Positions 47,600-56,270 of a DNA stretch of 64,000 nt are shown piece by piece (position 1 is the stretch's first letter; each line of letters starts with the position of its first letter). The notes under the pieces were generated by a model. That model ran no database searches. It was not told the origin of the DNA and saw only the letters and a list, made by a program, of their open reading frames with translations. Location: NCBI GenBank assembly GCA_964388665.1, contig CAYMBJ010000008.1:14790-78789 (forward strand), read 5' to 3'. This stretch comes from CALCCV01 sp964388665. GTDB lineage: Bacteria; Bdellovibrionota; Bdellovibrionia; Bdellovibrionales; Bdellovibrionaceae. Made by a program: the position numbers and the translations under genes.

Positions 47600-47632
47600 C
47601 GATTTGGCACCTGCGGCCTTGCTGCTTTACCT
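47600..47632. repeat. Hairpin repeat, family B (right-arm fragment)
   Basis: CGATTTGGCACCTGCGGC and what follows match 30 of 33 bases of 4132-4164. The fragment stands between the recD2 stop (47587) and the stop of the subtilase-PilZ gene (47631), just at both ends. Confidence 0.85.
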
Positions 47633-49529
47633 AACTGGCACGAGTCAGTGCCTTTGTCCAAACATTGATTTTAGAGAGGGCCAAATCACTCGCGTTGGCA
47701 AACTGCACTCCATAGGCCTGGTTCTGCTCACACCACACAACTTGACCTGAAACCTCAACCACATCGTTGCCGTCAGGGCTGGCGATCTTCATGGTCACGA
47801 TGCCTCCTTTTTCAAGGGCCGTGTCAGCATTGAATGAGAGACCACCCATAGAGATGGTTTTCATGTTGGCGACAAGGTCACGCTCGCCCACTCTGATGCG
47901 AATCTCAGACTGCATCTGAAATCGCTCGAACCTGCGACGTTGTACAGCGCTGGTCTCTCGAGCGCGGGCCATTGCGTAGAGGAGAATGGGAATCAAAGCG
48001 AGAATCATAAAGCCAAAGGCGCGCGGATACTCACCAGTACCAGTGCCAGGACCTGATTCGATGATCTGTTTCACCATTCCACAGCCACCACCCTGTGTTG
48101 CGCTTGATGCCTCTGCGGGTGCGCGACTGGCCGAGGTGGAATCAAATGCCGGTTGGTAGGCAGCCAAGGTTCCGGCGCCAGTTTGCGCCGCGATCACAGC
48201 TTTTTGTACATTCAATCGCCCACCTGAAGACACTTTGGTTTTTAGGATCGCCAAAGGATCAGCGTTCTTGAGCATCAGGTCACGCACCTGGTAGCCCGTC
48301 AAGTTACCGTCTTCGCGCAAGACCAATCCAGCCACTCCCGACACAAAGGGCGCGGCCATTGAGGTCCCTGACATTCCCACGTAGAGATCGCCCGGGTAGG
48401 ATGAGTAAATCATACTGCCAGGGCTACCAATATTTACGGAGCTCACACCATAATTTGAAAAACTGGCGAGGTTGTCAAATGTGGTTGTCGCAGCAACGGC
48501 GAGATTGCTCGGCACCTGCATGGCTGCGGGATACATTGGCGCTATATCATTATTAGAACCACTGTTTCCTGCAGCACTCACTATCAAAACTTGGTGTTTA
48601 TAGGCATAGGCCAAAGCATCTAGCAGACCCTGCGAATAGCTTGGACCGCCCCAAGAATTGTTGATGACCTTCGCACCATTATCAACTGCATAGTAGATTG
48701 CGCGGATTGCATCCGCCGTGGTTCCAGAGCCATCCACTGCAAGAAATTTTAAAGGCATAATTTTAACACGTGAAGCTTCAATCACGTTCGCAAAGATATT
48801 GATACCAGCGCCAACAACAATTCCAGCAACGTGAGTGCCGTGCCCCTCATCATCAACAACAGAATTGGTGTTTTTTACAAAGTTCCAGCCATTGACGTCG
48901 TCCACATAGCCATTGAGATCATTGTCTAAACCGTCATTAGGTATTTCTGCTGTATTTTGCCAGAGAGCATCCGACAGATTGAAAAGTTCATGAGTGATAT
49001 CCAATCCGGTGTCTATGATCGCGATGATCGGCTTTTCGCCCTGGTTAGCGGGCTTTGCGATTGACCAAGCCTCTAAAATCTGGACCGGAGCCGAGTGCTG
49101 AGCAAAACAGTTTGGATCTGAAGACACACAAGAGGATCCCATCATCTGCAGACCATCATTTAATATCTGCTGCTTGGTGGCGGCATCATAAGCTTGAAGC
49201 GGCGACTCAGCCACCAGGTGGACTCTATAATTGGGCTCGATATAGGCGACGTCAGGATCATTTTTAAGTTCATTTATAAGAGTCTCGGAGCCGGGTTGGG
49301 CCTTTAAAGCAATATGATAGGTGTTGGCCGCATTGAAGCTCCCCTTTAAACTTGCCTTACCAAAGAGCTTGCCGTTCACTGTGCTCGTCGTCACCGAATA
49401 TCTGTATTTAACAATGTATTCACCAGGAACCACATCCGTCTCCGCACCCGCGCTCAAAGCCAGTCCACTCAGGACCACAGCCATAGCGACAGCAACACAC
49501 CGCACATGAGTTTGACTCGGTTTTAACAA
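47631..49529 (-). CDS. Subtilisin-like protease with C-terminal PilZ domain
   Basis: I chose TTG 49529 (632 aa) since AGGAGGG lies just before it; the frame remains open upstream. Order of parts: signal peptide (about 10-29), I9-like inhibitor prodomain (about 33-110), S8 domain with Asp173 (IIDTGLD), His230 (EGHGTH) and Ser390 (GTSMAAP), a Ser/Ala linker with GGGCG (481-485), a transmembrane helix (503-521), then a PilZ domain (about 530-626). PilZ shows RRFER at 532-536, the RxxxR motif, and ISMGG at 559-563, with Thr in place of the usual Asp/Asn. If the signal peptide is cut, the protease is periplasmic and PilZ cytoplasmic, so c-di-GMP could act across the membrane. The GGGCG-helix-Arg pattern resembles sorting signals such as MYXO-CTERM. 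Confidence 0.9.
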   Translation of the reverse strand: MLKPSQTHVRCVAVAMAVVLSGLALSAGAETDVVPGEYIVKYRYSVTTSTVNGKLFGKASLKGSFNAANTYHIALKAQPGSETLINELKNDPDVAYIEPNYRVHLVAESPLQAYDAATKQQILNDGLQMMGSSCVSSDPNCFAQHSAPVQILEAWSIAKPANQGEKPIIAIIDTGLDITHELFNLSDALWQNTAEIPNDGLDNDLNGYVDDVNGWNFVKNTNSVVDDEGHGTHVAGIVVGAGINIFANVIEASRVKIMPLKFLAVDGSGTTADAIRAIYYAVDNGAKVINNSWGGPSYSQGLLDALAYAYKHQVLIVSAAGNSGSNNDIAPMYPAAMQVPSNLAVAATTTFDNLASFSNYGVSSVNIGSPGSMIYSSYPGDLYVGMSGTSMAAPFVSGVAGLVLREDGNLTGYQVRDLMLKNADPLAILKTKVSSGGRLNVQKAVIAAQTGAGTLAAYQPAFDSTSASRAPAEASSATQGGGCGMVKQIIESGPGTGTGEYPRAFGFMILALIPILLYAMARARETSAVQRRRFERFQMQSEIRIRVGERDLVANMKTISMGGLSFNADTALEKGGIVTMKIASPDGNDVVEVSGQVVWCEQNQAYGVQFANASDLALSKINVWTKALTRAS

Positions 49530-49719
49530 TTGCCCTCCTGGGTCCAAAATCTGTTCAGTTTCCTACCAACGTACTTTGGCTACCGACAATTACCTATCGG
49601 CAGCCGGCCTTTGGACTAAATAGGAATTTGAAAATATTCAGGGCATATCGTCGACTTTTTTATCAGGACTTGAGCCAATTTAAGACAGATCCGCCTCAGC
49701 ATGAAATAGGCATAAAAAA

Positions 49720-49743
49720 AAAGCTCCCAGTCGGAGCTTTTTT
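49720..49743. terminator. Bidirectional terminator
   Basis: AAAGCTCC (49720-49727) pairs with GGAGCTTT (49733-49740) around CAGTC, with an A run on the left and T run on the right. It most likely ends the minus-strand acidic-protein gene. Confidence 0.88.
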
Positions 49744-49824
49744 AATAAGTGTTTTAATTTGAGCCAATTGGCATTCGCTCAGCTGCACCAGAACTCATCT
49801 CAAAGATGGCACCGAGCAAATTAG

Positions 49825-49845
49825 CAGGCTCCTGAAAAAGGAAAA
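49825..49845. repeat. Hairpin repeat, family B (left-arm fragment)
   Basis: CAGGCTCCTGAAAAAGGAAA matches the left arm of the full copy at 4055-4176. It lies 14 bases beyond the stop of the minus-strand gene ending at 49859. Confidence 0.65.
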
Positions 49846-49858
49846 TCTGAGTTGAGTT

Positions 49859-50674
49859 CTAGCGTCGGCCAGATTTGATTTTGACCTGCAGCTTTGAAAT
49901 CAAATGAACAGCCATCTTCTCCTGAACACGGCACATCTTCAGTTCATCACGGCGATATGATCTCTGCGACGGTGTCAGAGTTCCTGTTTCTAGTTCCATT
50001 TCATAATCAAGCTTTGAAGAACGAATTCCTTCAAGTTCTTTGGTTTGCTGCTTGAAGAGCTTTGTCACGCCACTTACTGGAGCCACTTCAATCCACTCTT
50101 CTTTGCTGCGGTACCAAGAGACCATACGTAAAAAGCGCGCTTTGTTTTTTGCCAAAGTAAAATGAGGAAACTGCTCTTCACCCAGTTCAAGAATATTTTC
50201 AATTTCATCAAGATTGTCGTTGTCCTCTTCTTCGTCATGAAGAGTTTTGAGAGGCTTGTTGCTAATCTGCGGATTGAGCTGATCGGCCAAGTCATGGCCA
50301 TCGACGCCCTCATTCTGGCTGTCAGACATGTTGTCTGACATTTCCTCGTCCATATGCTCATCATCCAAATGTCGCGAAGAACGCGCCATCATGCGGCCGC
50401 TCGGACTTTCGCTCATCTCATCTCCCATATCGTCATCTGAATCAGACAAATCATCATCAGAATCCAACATTTCATCAGCCATCTCAGCTGAAATTTCTTC
50501 AGAGATCTCTTTTGCTCCAGGATTAGAAACACGATCCGTGCTTCTCTCAGCACTTCGCTCACTATTTCTTTCAGTGTGGCGATCATTTACAGGATCGTTG
50601 ATTTGAGAATTTTCGGGTTCAATGGCAATCATATTAGTTTCTTCTGCTGTTTCAGTTGATATATCAATGGACAT
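49859..50674 (-). CDS. Acidic/basic bipartite protein of unknown function
   Basis: 271 aa. The first half is low-complexity and strongly acidic: Ser/Arg/Glu repeats (ERNSERSAERSTDR), then DSDDDLSDSDDDMGDEM and further Asp/Glu/Met/Ser tracts. The second half (about 165-271) is a folded-looking, basic region with aromatic residues (ARFLRMVSWYRSKEEW) and helices ending in KIKSGRR. The acidic part is probably disordered, perhaps a DNA mimic or a binding platform. No signal peptide. I recognise no family. A large acidic tail before a basic domain is rare in bacteria. Confidence 0.7.
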   Translation of the reverse strand: MSIDISTETAEETNMIAIEPENSQINDPVNDRHTERNSERSAERSTDRVSNPGAKEISEEISAEMADEMLDSDDDLSDSDDDMGDEMSESPSGRMMARSSRHLDDEHMDEEMSDNMSDSQNEGVDGHDLADQLNPQISNKPLKTLHDEEEDNDNLDEIENILELGEEQFPHFTLAKNKARFLRMVSWYRSKEEWIEVAPVSGVTKLFKQQTKELEGIRSSKLDYEMELETGTLTPSQRSYRRDELKMCRVQEKMAVHLISKLQVKIKSGRR

Positions 50675-50783
50675 TAGCGCACCCCCACAAGTGTTGAAAC
50701 CATTATTGACAATCCCATAAGAATTCCCAATTACCGACTACGATGGACCCTTATACCCTATGTCTAAAATTTCGACAAGGGGT

Positions 50784-52700
50784 CTACAGCAAATTAAAAA
50801 AACTTATTGCAATCCACAACCTGCGCTCATTGGCATTGTACCCTGAAATCTCTTCATGGCGGTCATCAAAAATGTTTTTTATGCCCCACTCAATTTCGCG
50901 CTGCTGAGCTCGGTACTGCCAGGTCAGATCCCAAAGCCACTTCTCAGCAAGCTTTTGCTGGCCATCTTTCCGCGGACCCAAGATATTGAGTTTTGCAATG
51001 CTTTCGAAATTTGCACCCGTTTTGAAGTTGAATTTGTGTGCAGAATAATAACGAGGTCGGCGCGACAGAGTCTCACGACTCAAAAGGTCAATTGCATCCA
51101 GTAGAGTGAAGGCTCCTTCATATCGTGCCCAATCTGAGTGCCAGTAAAGTTCAAACTCCAGACCTCGAATCAAGGAGCGCTTGATGTTTTTGTACTTCAT
51201 TGCCGCCAAATCGTAATCAATTTGATCACTGAGCTCATTATGAAAAACCGTGAGACCGTACTCCATGGGCCCCTGCCAGTAACGATGCGCCAGCTCCAAA
51301 CTCCAGAGGCTTTCACTGCGCAGCTCAGGGCTGCCATATACGGAGTACAGCTGATAGTAGCTGGGATTTTTAAAGCCCTGCCCTACCGACAGTGATTGGA
51401 GTGCTTGCGAGCTCAATGCCCGCTGATAGCTGGCATTGACTAACGGGCGGCACAGCCCCTCTGGACACTCCACGCGAGCGCCCAATCCAAACGAGGACGA
51501 GCCAAGACTGTCATCATTCGGCGCTCCAGAAGTGTTCCAAACCCCGCCAAGCACCAAAGCCTCCCTGTGAACCAAGGAGGGCGGCGAAACGCTGGGGTTC
51601 ACGACTGCATTTTGAAGTTGCGACTGGGTGTCTTCAAGCTCGAGCTGTGCGAAGTACTTGGCCGAGCGCGATTGCTCCCAGGTCGAGGAAACTGAGAGCA
51701 ATCGTTGCCGACCGAGATAGGTTTCGTCATAGACAAAGAGTTCGCCGCCTGAATCAAAGTTAGCACTGCGACGCTTGATTTTGCTCAACTGCAACTTGGC
51801 ACTCCATGGCTGCGTTGCGCGTCCACCATCGACACTCAGGCCGTGGCGTTCTTCATCCTGCTCGGTGAAGGCGTCTGGATCATCGGTGGGAAAACTATCA
51901 TCATCTGCGCGCAGATTGCGAACATTGCCAAAGTAGCCAAAAGAGAGAGGACTGCTCAGCTGTCCAAATCCCACGGGTGCGTCGGTCTGCCAAGTGGTAA
52001 AGAGTGATGCGGACTGCAGTCGCTTTTGATCTCGCTCAGAAGATTTTGCGTCGCCGATGTGAGAAGGGTTTTCAACTTCATAAAAGACTCCCGCCAAACC
52101 GAGCTTGACTTGATCGCGAAGCTGCAAATCTTCACTCTGCCAGCTGACAATCTTCGAGAAGGCCACCGAGCCCCCGGGAGAGTCGCCCTTCCAAAATTGC
52201 AGCTTGGATTGATCACGTGGACCTGGGCTCAACACAATCACGCCTCCCATGGCATGACTACCATAGAGCAAACTCTGCGGCCCCTTCAAAACGCGAACCT
52301 CACCAGAAAACTCGCGCACCAAATCTTCGCCCACAAACGCTCCTGATGTACTTGTAAAATCATTGAGCTTAAAACCGTTCCAAATGAGCCCCACATGCTC
52401 CGCCGCAAATCCCCGCAACAGCAAGGATCGAGATTGGACCATAGGATCGCCCACCAAAACTACACCCGAGGCCACCGGCAGAGCCACCAGCGGCGCCGCC
52501 TCCTCTTGCTTTTGATTGGCCTGGTGAATAGGTCGTTGCAAAGGATCCAAATCAATTGTGAACTCTTTTGCGAAGCTGGGAGCTTCAGACTCATCAGAGC
52601 TTTGGGCATGGACAAGCTCCAGCACGAGCGGCCCCTGCAAAGCAAAAATGAAAATACAAATAGGCCAAGCACGAGCTTTTCGGTGAATTATTTTGGCCAC
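50784..52700 (-). CDS. TonB-dependent outer-membrane receptor
   Basis: 638 aa with a signal peptide, a plug domain (about 60-160: SLLLRGFAAEHVGLIWNGF, VRVLKGPQSLLYGSHAMGGVI) and a C-terminal beta barrel ending in FFNLL, the usual terminal aromatic. It imports a large nutrient such as a siderophore, cobalamin or sugar with TonB energy. I do not see a clear TonB box. The start is GTG (52700), 13 bases inside msrA. No ABC transporter genes are near, so the substrate stays open. Confidence 0.88.
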   Translation of the reverse strand: MAKIIHRKARAWPICIFIFALQGPLVLELVHAQSSDESEAPSFAKEFTIDLDPLQRPIHQANQKQEEAAPLVALPVASGVVLVGDPMVQSRSLLLRGFAAEHVGLIWNGFKLNDFTSTSGAFVGEDLVREFSGEVRVLKGPQSLLYGSHAMGGVIVLSPGPRDQSKLQFWKGDSPGGSVAFSKIVSWQSEDLQLRDQVKLGLAGVFYEVENPSHIGDAKSSERDQKRLQSASLFTTWQTDAPVGFGQLSSPLSFGYFGNVRNLRADDDSFPTDDPDAFTEQDEERHGLSVDGGRATQPWSAKLQLSKIKRRSANFDSGGELFVYDETYLGRQRLLSVSSTWEQSRSAKYFAQLELEDTQSQLQNAVVNPSVSPPSLVHREALVLGGVWNTSGAPNDDSLGSSSFGLGARVECPEGLCRPLVNASYQRALSSQALQSLSVGQGFKNPSYYQLYSVYGSPELRSESLWSLELAHRYWQGPMEYGLTVFHNELSDQIDYDLAAMKYKNIKRSLIRGLEFELYWHSDWARYEGAFTLLDAIDLLSRETLSRRPRYYSAHKFNFKTGANFESIAKLNILGPRKDGQQKLAEKWLWDLTWQYRAQQREIEWGIKNIFDDRHEEISGYNANERRLWIAISFFNLL

Positions 52701-53248
52701 CCGAGATCCGCAGGAAAATCACGCAGTCTGTGACAGACGTGACCACCGTTGCGTTCAAAAAAATCTTGATGAAAGTCTTCCGCCGAAAAGAATTCAGGGG
52801 CGGCCTCAATGGCTGTGGCAATCGGAGCATCAAACAGCTTTTGGCTATTCAAAAATTTCCGAGAAACCTCTGCCTGCTCCTGTTGGTTACGATTGTGATA
52901 AAAAATCACAGACCGATACTGCGTTCCCACGTCCGCGCCCTGGCGATTCACTTGGGTCGGATCATGCATTCTCCAAAAGTGCTCGAGCAATTGATGATAA
53001 TTCACCTTTGTCGGATCAAAGAGAATCTGCACCACCTCAGCATGACCTGTGGCGCCCATCTTCACCTCATCATAGGAGGCTTCACTTGCGGAACCTCCCG
53101 CATATCCACTGCAGGTAGCAATGACACCATCCATCTGCTTGAACAGATGCTGAACACCCCAAAAACAACCCGCTCCAAATGTGGCCTTCTCAGCTTCTGG
53201 ATGAGCCTTACAAATTTCAGTCCAAGATTGTCTTTTAGCTAAATTCAT
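52688..53248 (-). CDS. msrA: Peptide methionine sulfoxide reductase MsrA
   Basis: 186 aa. The catalytic motif GCFWG has Cys28, and GYAGG, HAEVVQI and a VNYHQLLEHFWRMHDPTQ stretch follow. It reduces methionine-S-sulfoxide in proteins, using thioredoxin. No signal peptide, so cytoplasmic. The gene overlaps the TonB receptor start by 13 bases, so the two form an operon, an uncommon pairing. A family-A hairpin repeat lies upstream. Confidence 0.95.
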   Translation of the reverse strand: MNLAKRQSWTEICKAHPEAEKATFGAGCFWGVQHLFKQMDGVIATCSGYAGGSASEASYDEVKMGATGHAEVVQILFDPTKVNYHQLLEHFWRMHDPTQVNRQGADVGTQYRSVIFYHNRNQQEQAEVSRKFLNSQKLFDAPIATAIEAAPEFFSAEDFHQDFFERNGGHVCHRLRDFPADLGWPK

Positions 53249-53324
53249 TTCGCTGACCTCATACTCTTACAAAAAAACAAAAACAACGCTGCACTGATAC
53301 AATGATCAACACTCTCTGGTCAAT

Positions 53325-53430
53325 CTTAGACCGAGGCGGCAAGGCTGGAGCCGCTGAGGCGTGCTCCTCGCACGTCGCAAGCGGCGACAGTCGTAGCCAA
53401 CAAAGGTCTAAGCTTGAATCGAAATTGGTA
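53325..53430. repeat. Hairpin repeat, family A
   Basis: Starts CTTAGACC and has GGTCTAAG at 53405-53412 as perfect 8-bp inverted ends. Inside, GCCGCT pairs with AGCGGC and GCGTGC with GCACG. It continues to a common tail ending GAAATTGGTA (53430). It lies between msrA and the solute-binding gene. Confidence 0.88.
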
Positions 53431-53438
53431 CAAGGGAG

Positions 53439-54230
53439 CTATTGGCCCTGCACAAGTGGCCATTTCTGTTGAATCTTTTCGAGAGTGCCATCAGAGCTCA
53501 TTTCATCCAGACTCGCCTGCCAGGCCGCAATGACCTTGTCATTGGTGGTTTTAGAAAAGCCAATATAGATGCTTTGGCCCTCAAGCCTTAAGAGCTCGCG
53601 AAATTGACCAGGCTTCAGTGCCAATTCTTTAATGAGTATTGGATAAACATTGGTGGAGGTAAACCAGACATCGATGAGGCCATTGTTTAATTTTTTTAAA
53701 TTGATTTTGTTGTTGGGCCCTTGCTCTAAGTTCTGAAACTGCAGTTGCCGCAAATGCTGATCCTGCACATCCTCCTTGACGACTCCCACCTTCTTGACCT
53801 TTTTTGCATCCTCAAGTTTTTCTAGTTTTATTTTTGAGTCATTTTTTGCCAAAAACACCCAAGTAAAGCGCGCAATTGGCCCAACCCATTTGAACAACTT
53901 TTCGCGCTCAGGAGTTTTCGAAATCGAAAATATAATCCGGTCAGGCAACTTCAGTGCTTCATCGTAGGCTCTTGCCCACGGGAGCACTTCGATCTTATAA
54001 TGCAAACCATTGCGCTTCATGATCTCCGTGACAATATCTACAGCATAACCCTGAACCACACCTTTTTTTGTAAAATTGTAGGGAGGATACTCTTCGGTAT
54101 AAACTCGCACCTCGGCCTGAACCAAAGGCAACAGGGCCAGCAGAGCCACTAGAAAAAATCCTGCGTTCAAAGTCCTGGCAAAAAGGATTGGGCGGTAAAA
54201 GTGTTTGTTGGTGAAAAAAAACCAGCGCAT
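53439..54230 (-). CDS. Periplasmic solute-binding protein, family 3
   Basis: 263 aa with a signal peptide (NAGFFLVALLALLPLVQA) and a family-3 extracellular solute-binding domain: VYTEEYPPYNFTKKG near the start, FSISKTPEREKLFKWVGPI and a C-terminal IIAAWQASLDEMSSDG type helix. The family binds amino acids or similar small polar solutes. There are no permease genes beside it, so it may act in sensing or with a remote transporter. Last gene of the FecR / TPR / binding-protein group. Confidence 0.9.
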   Translation of the reverse strand: MRWFFFTNKHFYRPILFARTLNAGFFLVALLALLPLVQAEVRVYTEEYPPYNFTKKGVVQGYAVDIVTEIMKRNGLHYKIEVLPWARAYDEALKLPDRIIFSISKTPEREKLFKWVGPIARFTWVFLAKNDSKIKLEKLEDAKKVKKVGVVKEDVQDQHLRQLQFQNLEQGPNNKINLKKLNNGLIDVWFTSTNVYPILIKELALKPGQFRELLRLEGQSIYIGFSKTTNDKVIAAWQASLDEMSSDGTLEKIQQKWPLVQGQ

Positions 54231-54260
54231 GGCTTGATATTAAGCCTGCTGAGCCAAATT

Positions 54261-56255
54261 TCAATCTTTTTGTATGCTGCCGGTATAGGTAAAAATCAGT
54301 GTAAAAACAAATTTATTGTAGCGATTGGTTTCGATTGAGGACGCATTCATATCATATTGTAGGCTAGTCATCATATTCCAGGCCTTGCTGATGTCCTTTG
54401 AGCTAGAGATTACAGCCGAAGTCGCAGAGTCTTTGCGCTCCACAGTCGCCAGCGGATAGTCGCTGGCAGAGTATTCAAGCTTAAAGGAGCCGTAGGAAGT
54501 CCAGAAAAACGGATATCCATAGGTCAAGCTCACCACATTCTTGGCATAGGTATTGTCCCAGCCCTGAGCGGCATTGGCTGTGTGAGCCAAATTCAAGGAC
54601 AGCGTCTTTTTGCCATCTAATCCTAGCAATTTGGTCTGCGTTGTCCCGACGGTAAGACGACTTGCAGTAGAATTGGCTTCCTCGGCGGTCACTTCAAGAT
54701 GTGATTTGTCCAACGCGTACTCGACATTGGCCGCGGCGATCCAGCTGCCAGTGACGGCCGTGGTCAAGTCAGTGGCAACTGCAGTCGTGGTCAAGATATT
54801 TCTACGTTTGTCGCTCCCGGCGCTCATTGTGAGAGTTTGATATGAGGGCGACAGGCTCCACGACCAGGCCCGCTTCAGCATCTGAAAGTCATGACGAGAT
54901 GGCAAGGAGAGATTCCCAACCTGCGGATCTGCATCTTGTAAAGTTGCCTCAGACTTAAAATTTTTGTCGAGGCTGTACATATCCGAAAGTAGCAGTTGTA
55001 CACCCAATTCTGTACTCATGGTTTTTAGATATTTTAGTAAAAATGTACCGCTGTAACTGAGGCGATAAGCTTCAACATCTGTCGTCGTGTTTTGCGTAGC
55101 CACATTGAGTACGTTTCCATCATAGATTGGCCCAAGCGCAAAGGTGTAACGAAAGATCTCTTTCGAACTCGCGATAAAGGATTCAATGCGATCAATCTCT
55201 TCAATCATTTTTTCTGCTTCTTTATCAATGCCAGGGTCTTGCGAGTTGTCTAACGTGTATTCAAAATTGGCTTTGGCTTCTTTGTACTTTGTAAATTGAA
55301 ACTGAATGCTACCGGCAAAAAATGCCGCCACCGGCGAAATCTTAGGATCATTTTCTTCTTTTAAATTGAGGAACTCTTCTTCAGCCTTCTCATACTCTTT
55401 TAACTTCATGTGATTGAGAGCCAAGTAATAGTCGTATTCAACCTGATTGTAATCGCCACCTTCTGCCATCGAGAGCATAGTCAACGATCTGTTGTATTTG
55501 TTATTCTTATGCAAACACACAGCATACTGAAAGTAATAATTGTTGTTATCGGGATCGAGCTGAATCGCTCGCGCAAAACGCTTCTCAGCGCCCTTATAAT
55601 CGCGCTTGTCATAGCGGGCCAAGGCGGCCTTTACCAGATTGGCTGCGGCGCGCACGCGCTTCTCGCGTTCATCAGCACTGAGCTTTTCTTGCTCTTCGCG
55701 CGACTGCTGACGCTTCATCGCGGCTGTCGCCTCTAGACTAAAACGCGTTTGTTCTTGCATTTTCTGCTGTTGCTCTGGTGTCAGCGTCTTGCCTTTGTCA
55801 GCCTCCGGCGCCTTTGGAAGCGCACTGAGTTCTTTTTCTCTTATTTTAGCATCAAACTCCTGTGCAAAGCTCTCTAGCGCCTCTTCTGTGGCAAAAAGGC
55901 TCACTGCCAAACCCTTTTTCACGGAGGGACTTTGGTACGTGTGGGCAAAAAGAGGCTTTCCGTCGCGAGTGCGAAATTCCAAGACCTGAGAGCCCTCTAT
56001 CTCTTCACCCAAACGAATCACCAGAAAGCTGTACCAGGTGCGCGGCTGTCCCGGTTGCGGGAAAAGCGTAACGACGGCCTGTTTTGCAGATTGCTTTTCA
56101 GTGACCAATATCGACATGGCTTCCTGATCCGTGGGCGCTTGATACTCTATGTACAGAGGCTGACCCTTGACCACGGGAATCTCTGGAGCCTGAGCCCCAG
56201 AAAAATGAGAGAAAACAGATGTAAATACAATGATGCCAATGCTTATTTTTTTCAT
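54261..56255 (-). CDS. TPR protein with predicted C-terminal outer-membrane barrel
   Basis: 664 aa. A signal peptide is followed by a beta-rich N-domain (about 25-130), a charged Gln/Glu-rich helix (about 140-215) and three or so TPR repeats (about 220-340, with YKGAEKRFARAIQLDPDNNN and YEKAEEEFLNL). The last 280 residues alternate polar and aromatic/hydrophobic strands, with features such as WSWSLSPSYQTLTMS, and end in FVFTLIFTYTGS, which suggests a beta barrel. It lies 16 bases from the FecR gene. Role unknown; a surface assembly or secretion function is possible. Confidence 0.7.
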   Translation of the reverse strand: MKKISIGIIVFTSVFSHFSGAQAPEIPVVKGQPLYIEYQAPTDQEAMSILVTEKQSAKQAVVTLFPQPGQPRTWYSFLVIRLGEEIEGSQVLEFRTRDGKPLFAHTYQSPSVKKGLAVSLFATEEALESFAQEFDAKIREKELSALPKAPEADKGKTLTPEQQQKMQEQTRFSLEATAAMKRQQSREEQEKLSADEREKRVRAAANLVKAALARYDKRDYKGAEKRFARAIQLDPDNNNYYFQYAVCLHKNNKYNRSLTMLSMAEGGDYNQVEYDYYLALNHMKLKEYEKAEEEFLNLKEENDPKISPVAAFFAGSIQFQFTKYKEAKANFEYTLDNSQDPGIDKEAEKMIEEIDRIESFIASSKEIFRYTFALGPIYDGNVLNVATQNTTTDVEAYRLSYSGTFLLKYLKTMSTELGVQLLLSDMYSLDKNFKSEATLQDADPQVGNLSLPSRHDFQMLKRAWSWSLSPSYQTLTMSAGSDKRRNILTTTAVATDLTTAVTGSWIAAANVEYALDKSHLEVTAEEANSTASRLTVGTTQTKLLGLDGKKTLSLNLAHTANAAQGWDNTYAKNVVSLTYGYPFFWTSYGSFKLEYSASDYPLATVERKDSATSAVISSSKDISKAWNMMTSLQYDMNASSIETNRYNKFVFTLIFTYTGSIQKD

Positions 56256-56270
56256 ATCTCTTTTTATCGA

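Larger units (their letters stand above)
49530..49858. other. Intergenic region with terminator and repeat arm
   Basis: 329 bases without a supportable gene. They hold the bidirectional hairpin at 49720-49743, a family-B arm at 49825-49845 and, in the right part, the 3' end of the acidic-protein gene's transcript. Confidence 0.6.
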
